Origin: Guillardia theta CCMP2712
Lineage: Eukaryota > Cryptophyceae > Pyrenomonadales > Geminigeraceae
Assembly: GCF_000315625.1 (NCBI RefSeq)
Contig: NW_005434638.1
Coordinates: 633,799-655,415, forward strand
Reading direction: 5' to 3'
DNA length: 21,617 bases
A model generated the notes under the pieces. The model saw only the letters and a program-made list of their open reading frames with translations, was not told the origin of the DNA and did not search any database. Below are positions 9,662-19,665 of this stretch, in pieces. Position 1 is the stretch's first letter. Each line of letters begins with the position of its first letter. The translations under genes were made by a program, and so were the position numbers.

Positions 9662-10996
9662 ATGCTCCTTCGTCGTTTCTCTCGCAAGGCCGCTTGCCGG
9701 ATGTTCTCCTCATCCGCAACACAGGCAGGATCGGAAGGCAACCGAGCCATGAGTGCTTCGGCTGCCGCGCAGGCGTCGCATATGGCAGCCAAACCCATTG
9801 ATATCACTGCTCAGCCGGTTCTTACCATGAAGAACCTCGGAGAGGACGTCCCCATCCCGTCGGTCAAGTCCTTCAACCCTCCCATCCGCCTTCTCTGCGG
9901 ACCCGGGCCTGGCAATGCGCATCCTCGAGTGTACTCTGCGATGAGCTTGCCACAGGTGGGTCACCTCGACCCATACTTCCTTGAGATGATGGAGGACATC
10001 AAATCTCTTCTTCGTTACTCCTTCCAGACCAACAACAGCTTCACCATCCCTGTGTCTGGCACAGGCTCTGCTGCCATGGAAGCTTGCGTCGCCAATATGA
10101 TTGAGCCTGGAGATGTCTTTCTTATCGGCTGCAATGGCTACTTCGGCAAGCGCCTCGTCGACATGGGCAAGAGATACGGCGCCGTTCCTGTTACCATGGA
10201 TCGCCCTTGGGGCCAGGTGTTCACCTATGAGGAGATCAAGGAGGCGATCGAGAAGCACAAGCCTAAGGTTCTCGCTCTTGTGCATGCTGAGACCTCCACT
10301 GGAGCCTGTCAGCCATTCGACGGTGTCGGCGAGCTATGCCGCAAGCATGGTGTTCTCCTCATTGCGGACTGCGTTACATCCATCTCTGGAGTTCCCCTCT
10401 ACCTCGACAAGTGGGGGGTCGATGCTGCGTACGCTGGAACTCAGAAGGCTCTGAGCTGCCCTCCTGGAGTCGCTCCCCTCAGCTTCAGCGACAGGGCGAT
10501 GGACAAGCTGATGAACAGGAAGACTGATGTTGCCAACTGGTACCTGGATATGAGAATGGTCGCCTCCTACATCGGAAGCAACACCGGAGGAGCTCGTTCC
10601 TACCACCACACTGCTCCCATCTCCATGTGCTACGCTCTTCGCGAGGCCCTCGAGATTGTCCGCGAGGAAGGGTTGGAGAACAGGTGGAAGAAGCACAGGG
10701 ACGCTGCTGAGATGTTCTGGAGCGGACTGCAGGAGATGGGATTGGAGCCGCTGGTTGCCTACGAGCATCGCCTCCCTACACTCACTACCATCAAGGTGCC
10801 TCAGGGCATCGACCCGAAGCAGGTCACCAACTTCGTCCTTCACAAGTACGGTATCGAGATCGGCAATGGACTCGGAGAGCTCTCTGGCAAGGTGTGGCGT
10901 GTAGGCTTGATGGGAGTGAACGCTACTCCCCTCATTGCCATGACTGTTCTATCTGCCATGAAGGATGCGCTGAGACAGCAAGGATACAAGTGCTGA
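9662..10996 (+). CDS. AGXT: Alanine-glyoxylate / serine-pyruvate aminotransferase
   Basis: PLP-dependent class V aminotransferase that converts glyoxylate plus alanine (or serine plus pyruvate), used in glyoxylate detoxification and photorespiration. It is a single uninterrupted exon of 444 residues, unlike its intron-rich neighbours. The first ATG in frame is at 9662. The start MLLRRFSRKAACRMFSSS is basic and Ser/Arg-rich, like a mitochondrial leader. Family signatures include LCGPGPGNAHPR, VSGTGSAAMEA, the cofactor-contacting aspartate D236 in LIADC, the Schiff-base lysine K262 in AGTQKALSCPPG, and YHHTAPI. The C-terminus is GYKC, with no SKL-type peroxisomal signal. Mature length fits the roughly 390-residue family plus a leader. 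Aminotransferase class is near certain; exact amino donor is not settled by sequence. Confidence 0.94.
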   Translation: MLLRRFSRKAACRMFSSSATQAGSEGNRAMSASAAAQASHMAAKPIDITAQPVLTMKNLGEDVPIPSVKSFNPPIRLLCGPGPGNAHPRVYSAMSLPQVGHLDPYFLEMMEDIKSLLRYSFQTNNSFTIPVSGTGSAAMEACVANMIEPGDVFLIGCNGYFGKRLVDMGKRYGAVPVTMDRPWGQVFTYEEIKEAIEKHKPKVLALVHAETSTGACQPFDGVGELCRKHGVLLIADCVTSISGVPLYLDKWGVDAAYAGTQKALSCPPGVAPLSFSDRAMDKLMNRKTDVANWYLDMRMVASYIGSNTGGARSYHHTAPISMCYALREALEIVREEGLENRWKKHRDAAEMFWSGLQEMGLEPLVAYEHRLPTLTTIKVPQGIDPKQVTNFVLHKYGIEIGNGLGELSGKVWRVGLMGVNATPLIAMTVLSAMKDALRQQGYKC

Positions 10997-11077
10997 TCGG
11001 ATTACCTTATTCATTGTTCTCTGATAGACACCTTCTCGTTCTGTTTCCTGTACTGTAATCTCACTCATCATCGTTTG

Positions 11078-11083
11078 AATAAA
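11078..11083 (+). terminator. Possible polyadenylation signal of the aminotransferase
   Basis: AATAAA, 82 bases after the stop codon and followed by T-rich DNA. Whether this organism uses AATAAA is not known from the window. Confidence 0.45.
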
Positions 11084-11253
11084 ATTTGATTGCTATCATA
11101 TGGCTGTATGTCTTGTTGTTGCGATCTTTCCCAAAATGAAGGTCCTCTGGACATAAATTTTAAGTCTCTTCTAATTGTCGAAAAAGATGCATGATTATCA
11201 TCAATTATTTCGGTTGAAATCCAAACTTGGGTTCGCGCGAGAGTTGACAGTTA

Positions 11254-11291
11254 TGCAAGACTTTTTACTTTCTGCAAGACTTTTTACTTTC
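11254..11291. repeat. Two perfect 19-bp tandem units
   Basis: TGCAAGACTTTTTACTTTC occurs twice back to back in the gap between convergent genes at 10997-11417, in AT-rich DNA with no gene. Confidence 0.85.
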
Positions 11292-11417
11292 TGTAGAGCA
11301 TCGCTGATGAGAAGCAATCTCTTTGACAAGGTGCTGTACAATACATACATCCTTGTTGTCTCACTAGGTGATGATTTGACTCCTATGGAGTTAACTGCAT
11401 ATCAATCTTTTCATCTC

Positions 11418-12431
11418 TCATGCCCACGACTGCCCGTTCGCCTCCTCCTCCTCCTCCTCCCCTTCGGCTTGGGAGGTCGCAGGCTCGTCACGGATCTGAT
11501 CCAGGTGTCGATCAAGTGTGCTCAGTTGGTCTGCGCGTAAATGTGATCAAGGAGCAGGTGTGAGGGAGGGAGGGAGAGAGGGAGAGGGAGAGTGAGTCAG
11601 TGAGGACTGTAGGGGGGTTGGGAGGGAGGGAGCAGATAGTAGTTGAATGCAAGAACGAGGATTACCGTCCAAGTTGGAAATTTCGTTTCTGATGTGCATC
11701 TCTACGTCCCCCGAGCTGTTGATGGAGGTGGAAGGAATGGGCTCGGGGAAGGGGCCGTGGGGGACAACGTTCCAGCTGTTGGCCTCTTCCGTTGGATCCG
11801 TCCCTGACAGCACCTGCTGCCTGTTGAGACGCACATTGCCGACTGGGGCGAGGGAGAGGAGGAGCGAGATTGAGGAAATGGGAGGGGAGGGGGAAGCGGA
11901 AGCGAGAGGAGGAGGTGGGAGGTTGGGAGCCTTACCCCCTGCACGTTCTGCTTGTCCTGCTTCTGTGATTCTGCCTCTTCCTGAGACTTCTGCCGTCAAA
12001 AGCTCAGCCTTCTCCTCCTCCTTAATCCTGTCAAGCTCACCCGAGATTCGACTGCTCCCTCATGAGCTCCATCTTCATGGAAAGAGGAGGAAAGACGGGC
12101 TTTCGGCGGAGAGGGAAAGAGCTGCTGATTGGTCTTGAAGTCCTTCAGGCTTCCATGCACATCCGTTCTGATGAGAGTATGAGGGGCAGGAAGGGAGGAG
12201 GGAGAGGAAACGAGATGCAAGTACCCGAAGCTTTCCAGGGACCTCGACGACCCATGGAGTCGGTCAGGAGCGGAGAAGTTTGAATCTGAGTAGCGAGCCG
12301 AGTTCGGGCATTGGATTGTGGGGGGAGCAGAGGAGTATCCCTCCGAGCGACGACTGAGCGACGACTGTGGACGACGGTTTCGCTCCACATGGTAAAGAAA
12401 CATGGAGAACCTGCTTGAGGTCGAGTTTCTT
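11418..12431 (-). CDS. Downstream exons: cytosolic tail of the Mg transporter or a separate gene
   Basis: The transporter frame does not end cleanly: its last codons carry a near-ideal donor, GAG/GTAAGA, at 12541. A phase-compatible acceptor at 12432 opens an Arg/Ser-rich exon (HVERNRRPQ, GYSSAPP), probably cut by a 57-bp intron at 12168-12224. Then come a charged helical stretch (ELDRIKEEEKAELL), the exon 11666-11842 (VRLNRQQVLSG, NSWNVVPHGPFPEP) and the last exon 11418-11530 (STLDRHLDQIRDEP, poly-Glu), ending at TGA 11418-11420. The last junction (intron 11531-11665) keeps phase. Exons between about 11940 and 12100 are unresolved. No domain recognised. It may instead be a separate gene starting at the ATG at 12403. 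Confidence 0.5.
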
Positions 12432-12541
12432 CTTGCAGAAAGTCAGTGTGAAGTGAGAGAGTGAGGAGGGATGTGGGGGAGGAGCATGGGGAGTCGGAAG
12501 AAAGGAGCGGAGGAGGAGCAAAGGCGACCAGCGAGTCTTAC

Positions 12542-14105
12542 CTCCTGTCCGCTTCCTCGTCCTTGCGCTGATCCCCTCCTTCTAGGCCATGCTGGGGTTC
12601 TGCTGGATGGCCCTTGTGCTGTATGGGGACGTAGATGATGCCTCCTTTGAGCCCCATCACCATCAGCCCCTCGTCTCTCTTCCTCCTCCTCCCCGGAGCC
12701 TGCAGCACGTTGTCTGTGGAGCGAGAGAGAGGGGAGTTGGTGGAGTGAAAAGGCTCACTGATGGCCCTCTTGTTGAGAGCGAGAGGAGGCACAGCCAACG
12801 AGGAGCCCAGGGGGATGTGGGGAGAGCCAACGAGCGAGGAAGGGGTGGGGATCCCAGAGAAAAACTTTCGCAGGAACGGGACTGGCGATCGGTGCCGGTG
12901 GGTCCCCTCCTCCGGCGAGGCTGCACAAGAATCCAAGAGGCCGTGGGGGGAGCTGGTGGAGGGAGTGCTGGAGTGATCGTCCTCGGCGATGACGGAGAGC
13001 TCCGTCTTGTCTGCAACCTTAATGAGATCCTTCTCCGGCTCCTCGTCCTCGTCTCCGTCGTCCTTCACATTGAGAAGGCAGACCCCCAAGACGGTCATGA
13101 CTATCCCGAGTAGGAAGAGGATGGTGGAGGCTGGATTTGTCATGCAGCTGAACTCCCTGTAAACGAACGCAACAGAGGCGACGGAGGCGACGGTGAAGCA
13201 AGCATAGTAGGTAGGCACAACTATGGAGTTTCCGAAGAACATCATGGCCTTGTTCACATATCCCATGCTCGTCACCGCGGTCACCACCATCACCACCATG
13301 GCGATGTAGGGAGCCGGGTACTTCCAATCGTTCCAGTTGCCTGTCTCGAAGGCCTGGGAGAGCAGGGTGGAGAAGGTCTTGGATGAGATGATCGTCAGAG
13401 TTGCGATGATGGCACAAGTTCCGATGTAGACCAACACGTTCTTCTCCCCGTAATTCCTGCCCAGGTAGAGGAACAGGGAGAGAAGGACTATAAAAAGCAC
13501 AGAGTAGATCAGAAATTGCTGCGTCCATACAACGTCTTCCCAGAATGTGCTGGAGTGGACGACGATTGTGCTCTCTGGGGCAAAGTAAACCACCAATACA
13601 ATCCCACCGACCACCAGGATGACTCCGAAGACAATCATGATAGAGAACGCTTCTCCCAAAACATACGTTGTGATGATGACATTCGTCAACACCCCCACCG
13701 CTCCCATTGGGGTGACGATGGAGGCAGGAGCATATCCGTACGCTATCAAATTCCCAACCTCTCCAGCTAGGATTCCTACCATGCCTGCAACATCCGTCAG
13801 ACCCCCGGCCGCAAGCAAACAAGGCATTCACCGATCCACCAACACGGGACAAGGAAGAAGGACTTGATGGGCCGGCCCTCGTCGTCCATGTTTGTGTTGT
13901 GAGCGTACTTCATCGCATTCATCCCTATATTGATGACAATGTCTGCTACAAGACTGAGAATGATTCCGATCCAAATGCTTGAAGTCACTGATTGGCCCAA
14001 TGTACATTTTCCCTCCGGAGTCCACTTGCAACCGTGAAATGCTGTACAGGTCGCGTTGGTGAGCAGCTTGGGGCAAACATGATTGCAGGTTATGTCGAGC
14101 GTCAT
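12542..14105 (-). CDS. NIPA-type magnesium transporter (DUF803)
   Basis: NIPA proteins are multi-pass Mg2+ transporters of plasma and endosomal membranes. Exon 1 is 13832-14105; a 47-bp intron (13785-13831) splits the signature WWIGGMVGILAGEVGN, so the family motif appears only after splicing. Exon 2 runs 13784-12542. Then come YGYAPASIVTPMGAVGVL and about eight more hydrophobic helices, including YSVLFIVLLSLFLYLG and the helix before YREFSC. A hydrophilic tail with acidic and Ser/Pro-rich parts follows (DEDEEPEKD, PSTSSPHGLL). The first 34 residues hold five cysteines (C7, C11, C20, C26, C34) in a CxxxxxCxW pattern, odd for NIPA and perhaps a small disulfide-bonded domain. If the donor at 12541 is ignored the frame stops at 12538. 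The start at 14105 is the first ATG of the frame. Confidence 0.88.
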
Positions 14106-15634
14106 CTTTGATCAGAAAGAGCAACAAGGAGGTTGGTGAAGAAGAAGTGTGTGGATGATGTTTTCGTTCTCTTGTTCAAATCCCCGTCAGTTGTGCATAC
14201 TGATCATCCGATGTTACAGTACCAGGAGAATAGAGGTGATAAAGAATAGTGCAGATTGAAGAAAATATATACAGCTTGCGTCTGACCTGTCTGAAAGAAC
14301 GAATATGAAGCCAGTCGGAAGACCACTGGCAAACTTTGTCGACAGCTCCTTTCTGTCTCTGATCTGTCGAAGATAGGTGCGATGGCCTTCCACTCTTTTG
14401 TGAAGGGTGTGCCCGTTTAGTTCAGCCCTCTTTCTCCATGATGTCTCTCCTTCTTCCACGCTAGTTCTCCTCCTCTTCCTCCTCTGCTCCTTGTCTCTGT
14501 TCTCCTGACCGTTCTGGCTCACGCAGGCATGTCCGGCGTGTTCCTTCTTAAAACCATACGCAAATATAAGTGTTTTATAAGATCTAAAACTTTGTTGAAA
14601 CTTGAAACAGAGCTCTTCGGAAACCGAGGTAAACAGGAGATCAGCGGTAGTACCAGGAAATATTATTAAAACTGTTATTAAAGTGTTACACTTCACAGCA
14701 CATCCGCTCAATATTTGAATCTAGGGGCTTTTAAAAGCTTGTTCATCAAAGATTCAAATTTCAAAACTGTACTAAACATTGTAAGGATTTTGTGTAGCTA
14801 TAAAACTTTATTAAAATTCTAATTTGTTTATACAGAGATTTAGCGTTTTATTGAAAGAGTGACCCTGTCAAAAGATGCAGGACCCTACCATACGTTTCGA
14901 AGGTTTCGGAGGTATGTTTCTCCGGGGGGTGATTCTAGCCTGCCAAACTAAAAACCAAAATGAATAAGAACTCATTATAAATCTAAAAACCTCTAAAACT
15001 CAACACTCCCTGGACCCCCTGTCTTCCATCCTTGCGAGGGTGGGGGTCATAATACTACCACTTAACTTTGAGTAAAAAGACCACAACCATTCTCCGACTG
15101 CAATGCTCGAATGAGGACAACGCCAGGCGACGAGAGGAGAGTGAAAGGAGGGAGGATGAACGGCATAAGAGGGAGCAGGGCAGAGTGAAGTGATACAAAA
15201 TACGGAAATGGACGTCGATGAGACGGAAAAGGTCCTCCTTGCAATACACCGGAGATTATTCTTTGATGCTCACTAGAAGTTGACCCGAGAGGAGTAGGGG
15301 ACTGTGTCGGTCAGGCTCTGAAGGGAATGATCAGCTTTGGCTTATTGCTGGTGATGCAGTTAGCTGTGCTTGAAATTCAAGTTGAAGGGCTCTTGTTTCC
15401 ATGTCTGAAACATGTTGAACGTGTGCATTACGTGGGTGATGAATAACAACCAATGTCTTCTGACTATCACATGAGTCCTGCATGTCTGCTTGAGTTGCTC
15501 TCTCATCTTCACTTCTGATTGTCGTACGACATGGAAGGAGTGCCGCATTGTATTGCCAACACAACCTGTACCACTGTCACCTCAAACCATCAACATCCTT
15601 GATGACAAACCTTGCCCTTCACACCCGCATCTCC
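14106..15634. other. Intergenic region, no confident gene
   Basis: 1.5 kb between two minus-strand genes. 14560-15060 is AT-rich with many TTTTA/TAAAA runs. An uninterrupted minus-strand frame at 14214-14711 has a basic patch (KEQRRKRRR) but no ATG at its head and no recognised domain. A short plus-strand frame around 15108-15194 is Arg/Glu-rich (ERREDERHKREQ) and could be an exon of an unseen gene. The part next to 15634 should be the 3' UTR of the bHLH/PAS-like gene. Confidence 0.5.
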
Positions 15635-17670
15635 TCAGCCAGACCCCAGCTCATGGTCGGTGCTGCCCTGCCCCCCTCCAACAGCATTGCTCGGCTCAGG
15701 TTCCCACCACCTCTCTGCCTGCGCCTCTCGCTCGTTGTCTTCCTCCATCGATGCCACCAGCTCCCTGTCGGCGTCTGCTCTCCTCAGAAAGTTGATGAAG
15801 AGCTTCTTGTAGTTCATCTGTGACAGCGAAGTCAAGATCTCAAGCAAGAAAGTCGAGTCTCAATCGATCTACATCTGATCCGTCTTGGAAGACCTGCAGT
15901 GAAAACGTAAATCAACGCGCGATACAACTCCTCCCCCGCATCTGGCAGTACCTGACACGACTGGTACAGCCCACTCCTACTGAAGTCATAAGCTCGCGTG
16001 CAGAAGCAACAGCTGTATCGGCCAGATCCGTCAGTACCCGGGCCCATCACCTCTGTGCTTCTTCCTCACCCCGTAGCCTTGAAGATGTAGAAAAGCCTCG
16101 CCCGCAAGAGTTCCTCACCAGGCTTGTGCTCAGCGATCACATACACATCGTGCTCTGCAACACCCGATTGGTGCGTCTTCCTACTCGCCTTTCATGTCTC
16201 AACAAGCCTCTGACCTGATGTGCTCAGCATGGTAGGCTGCAAGTCAAAGACGTTGCGAAACACTCTCTTCCAGTTGGATTTGTACCCCCCCAGCATCTGC
16301 AAGGTTCGATTGATCAGCCGTCCCATCAGCTATCATGCCAGCGTACGATCTGAGTCGTGTACCTGACCAAGTCGCATGCGCACATGGTATTGAACGACCA
16401 GCTGATTGTTGGAGTTGAGATCAAACATCACGTGAGATTCCGTGATTTTGGCATATGCTATGAGTGCCGTTGCTCCTGGCATCATCTCATGTCATCATCT
16501 GCCCTGTCGGCAAGTCTCTTACCATATCCGATGGTATCTCGTATCCATGACATTACCCTCCGGCTGCTTGCCTCAGATGCCAGAAGGCTCAATCCATGAT
16601 GCATGGGACCTCTGTGCACAAACCAATCCTCACCAAGAGATAACACATCGCAATATCAAAACACAGAGTTATCATACTTGCATTCCGCAGAAAGAGTCCG
16701 TATGGCCTGGTCGATGTCGTACGCATACGCGTTCGACGTCCTCGGGTCTCGCTTGAACACCATGCACAGGTCCCTCACGAGCTCTGCCGGCCACGCGTGC
16801 CTCACCTCCGCCTCCTCCTGCGCCTCCAGTACGAACACGCCTTCCCCCTTGCACGACACATGCGCCGGTATCACCCGACACCTGATCACGTTCAAGCACA
16901 CCATCCCCTCCCTCGAGAACGTCCGCAGGTCTACGAAGAAGGGCCCCACCCCCTCCCCCCGCATCACCGCCTGCCCAGCCGCTCGTAGCACGTCCAGGCT
17001 CTCGTTCTCGACCAGATGGAGGAAGCACTGTCCTTCCTGTCCCAACAGTCATGCTCCGCGTCAGACATCTGCTCGCCTCCTGCCCTGCATCCCTCCTTCC
17101 TTACCCCTCCATGCATCTTCCCCGCTCAACACCGCACCTTCCAAACTACTTTTGTTTCCCTACCCCAGCTACTCCTCCCTCCCCCCACCTTCCAACCCCC
17201 CTTCTGCTCACCAGCCTCCGTAGCGGCGATCGCACGTAGTACCCCTCTAGCCCCACGCTCCCGCACTTGATCCTCCAGCTCGGTAGCTCCACCGACACGA
17301 TCCTCTCCCTCCGGCTCGACATGACCCTCGCAGTCGCTTCCTCCAGCGACACGCCGGGCTTTCGCTCCTTCCTGCTCGCCCGAGACGACGCCGGCATGGC
17401 CCGCAAGTGCGTCACCAGGTCCTCCAGCATCTGCACAGTAGTCCGGGACGAGGGAAGATACCCGTTGAGCTCCTGGAGCCTTCTCTTCGAGCAGGGGACC
17501 AGGGGGTCCAAGGCGTCGAGAAGCTTCTTGGTGGTGTCTCTGTTGGCTGACTTGGTTTGTTTGTCTCTCTGTCGCTTGCGCTCCAGGTTTCCTCGTTGTG
17601 TACTCATTCCCTTGGGCTTTGCCTTGGGGTTGATGTGTCCAGGCCTCACATCTGTTGACAAGAAGTGCAT
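15635..17670 (-). CDS. Putative bHLH-PAS-like regulatory protein, paralogue 1
   Basis: Nine exons join to 483 residues: 17212-17670, 16678-17036, 16523-16611, 16363-16475, 16215-16296, 16070-16154, 15952-16012, 15873-15893 and 15635-15817. All phases agree. Start is ATG 17670; the in-frame ATG at 17607 is an alternative. Residues 31-59 are basic then amphipathic (RKRQRDK, TKKLLDALDPLVP) and 74-92 form a second helix (SSRTTVQMLEDL), like basic helix-loop-helix. Residues 125-235 resemble a PAS fold (QCFLHLVENE, PFFVDLRTFSREG, GVFVLEAQEE). The C-terminal half (AYAKITESHV, GGYKSNWKRV, LFYIFKATG, VFQDGSD) matches the gene at the right edge and no family I know. Exon 8 is 21 bp. The 175-bp first intron could hide another exon. 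A DNA-binding role is inferred; bHLH-PAS proteins such as diatom RITMO1 are known in algae. Confidence 0.7.
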
Positions 17671-18361
17671 ATCTCGCTCGTAAGCTTGCAAGGAAGCTTT
17701 CGTTCTGCTATGACGCCGTACAGCACCAGCATGTCATCCCTGCCTCCTGGATCATCAGACTGTGCTCTCAGCCTTCTGTCAGCGACACTCTAGGACGCAT
17801 CGCCGAGCGTCGTCTCACTAGGGACCGCACTGCATGAAATGGCAACTTTTCCCCAAATCCTTCGCTTTTATTGACTGAAAAAGAAAGACAAACCAAATCC
17901 TAGATACAAACCAGTTCAGACCTTACTTTGAAATGTAATATCAAATTTTCAAAATTTGATGATTCTCAGAATAAGCACCACTGGAACTTATTACTAGCCA
18001 CCTCCTTCAAGTTGAGTGAAAATAGTTCCCTCCGAGGCGGGTTAGCCTGTCAGAAGTATCTGTAATATAACGGACCAAAACTGGGCATGTGCGGGCTGTA
18101 TGAGGGGCTTGCAAACCGTAGAGCCCGACGGATTCCGTCAAATTCCCTTGTTTTAATTTGTATATAGCTAACACTGTATCCAGGAATAGGACCAAGATCA
18201 TAGCAAAGGAAATAATAAAAAGCAAACACGCGCATAAGATGGATTCATAGTAGTACCCCTGTTTTGAAGAGAATTTGGGGGTGGGGGGTATTACGTCCTT
18301 CAGCGGCACCAAGCAAAGGGTTGGTTTGGCAGGTTACGGTGCTAACTACGGAAGCATAGTT
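17671..18361. other. Divergent intergenic region
   Basis: Lies between the bHLH-PAS-like gene (minus) and the acidic-protein gene (plus), so it should hold both promoters. From about 17850 it is AT-rich. A minus-strand frame at 18007-18312 has one hydrophobic stretch (FIISFAMILVLFLD) but begins without an ATG. No motif could be assigned. Confidence 0.45.
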
Positions 18362-19068
18362 ATGTCTGGCGCAGAGGGAAGTGTCTTACGCAGTGCTGAA
18401 GTGGAAGTGACGGCGGAAGAGGATCGGGGGGACTCCGGGGAGGAGGAGGAGGTAATGGAAGAGGTTCATGACAGTGATTCAACGGGGCCAGAGGTAGGAG
18501 GGGAACAGGCTATTCCAGCTTTTGCTGTGGAAGGAGACGAAAACGTCTTGCAACCTGAAGCCCCATTGGATCAATCGCCGGCGCAGCCTAGGGCACGGCG
18601 AGGTCGCAAGCGTCCTCATTCCACAGCTGCTGTGTTATCAATCACTTGACAGAAACAAAGGCAACAATGGAAGAGAAGCTTGCAGTTTGCTTCCGCACTT
18701 CAGCTGATTCAATCTTCCGAGCGATCGCAGAGAACCGTCCTCTAGCCAATTCCTTGCAGAGTGGGTTGGGGGATGGAGGAACAGGTGTGGATGCAGGCGT
18801 GAAAGCAGCAGCGGAGGACAACCTGAACCATTTGATTGAGGTTGTATGGAGAATGTATGATTTCGTGACGAAAACAAGGGATGGAGAAGGCAAATTGAGA
18901 GAGGGAATCGATGCGAAGATGCAAGGAATGCAACAGTGCCTGCAAGGGATACAGAATACGTTGGAAGAGATGAAAGGGTCTATGAAGGAATTCGAAGAAA
19001 TGAAACGGTCTATCAAGGAATTGAAAGAAGGCATGACAGATGAGATCAAGAGAGCGGTAAGTCATTGA
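18362..19068 (+). CDS. Acidic and coiled-coil protein of unknown function
   Basis: Two exons, 18362-18602 and 18653-19068, joined by a 50-bp GT-AG intron that links two frames in correct phase (ARR then ETKATMEEKL). The first part is acidic (EEDRGDSGEEEEVMEEV) with a basic end (RARR). The second has heptad-like helices (LEEMKGSMKEFEEMKRSIKE), so it probably self-associates. A TGA ends the frame at 19066-19068, but a textbook donor (GTAAGT) sits ten bases earlier at 19057. The gene may therefore continue by splicing into the frame at 19159-19665. No acceptor giving correct phase and a typical sequence was found, so the join is unproven. Function not recognised. Confidence 0.5.
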
Positions 19069-19158
19069 CTGGCGAGTACTGCAGTGCGCAGAAGATTGGG
19101 TGTAAGGCATGGAAGCGACAGGGGAAGGGAAAGTCGCACAGTGACGGAGGATGTGGAG

Positions 19159-19665
19159 ATGGAAGATGTGATGGAAGATGCTCAGGACGATGGCGGCGAG
19201 GTTGAAGATGAAACAGTCAATGACAATACGATGGAAGGGGACGAGAGCAGGTTACTTCCCACCAATTTCAAATGGGTGAAAGCGAATACAAGAGCAATTT
19301 ATACACAATGGCATTTCGGAAACAGGGAGAAAGGGTATCCTGCTTACAAAACCTTGAAGCCTCGCCATTTCTACACCAAGGATCAAAAGAAGAGGTTAAG
19401 TGACTTGCGGTATCTTGTGAGGGAAATAGAAATAGAAGCCAGAGCACTGGGAGTGTATGTCGAGCAACCGGACGGCATAGAGGAAGCGGGGTTTATGTAT
19501 GATCAGTGTGAAAACTTTCTGATGGAAGTATACAAGAAAGCAAGAGGAGAATGGAACGTGACGTCAAGGTTTGGCCATTTGTCGTGGATGACGGTGGTGA
19601 ACTTGCTTAGGAACTCGGAGCGGGCGAGGGCGAAGGACGTAGAGATGTTTTGGTGTAGTTACTAG
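19159..19665 (+). CDS. GCR1_C-like DNA-binding domain protein (possibly 3' part of the preceding gene)
   Basis: Open frame with ATG at 19159, in the same frame as the preceding coiled-coil exon; 168 residues if independent. An acidic head (DVMEDAQDDGGEVEDE) precedes about 55 residues resembling the GCR1_C domain of yeast Gcr1 and of some Crypton transposons: AIYTQWHFGNREKGYP, then KTLKPRHFYTKDQKKRL and SDLRYLVREIE. That domain binds DNA in its known members. A helical tail follows (FLMEVYKKARGEW, WMTVVNLLRNSERAR), ending at TAG 19665. No tyrosine recombinase or other transposase domain was seen nearby. The similarity was judged by eye and is tentative. Confidence 0.5.
   Translation: MEDVMEDAQDDGGEVEDETVNDNTMEGDESRLLPTNFKWVKANTRAIYTQWHFGNREKGYPAYKTLKPRHFYTKDQKKRLSDLRYLVREIEIEARALGVYVEQPDGIEEAGFMYDQCENFLMEVYKKARGEWNVTSRFGHLSWMTVVNLLRNSERARAKDVEMFWCSY

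Noticed and set aside
10334-10843. Long antisense frame across the aminotransferase
   Set aside because: A shadow of a codon-biased gene; no protein features of its own.
13019-13852. 277-codon minus-strand frame, His/Arg-rich
   Set aside because: It is the shifted frame of the NIPA transporter exon, whose own frame has clear membrane helices and family motifs.
14214-14711. 165-codon open frame on the minus strand
   Set aside because: It has no ATG at its head, no recognisable domain, and ends in low-complexity hydrophobic residues. It may just be a chance frame in AT-rich DNA.
18007-18312. Possible small membrane protein on the minus strand
   Set aside because: One hydrophobic stretch but no ATG before it and nothing conserved; AT-rich DNA readily encodes hydrophobic runs.
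19159-19665. Complete Crypton transposon
   Set aside because: Only a GCR1_C-like domain is visible; no tyrosine recombinase catalytic residues, terminal repeats or target-site duplications were found in the flanks.
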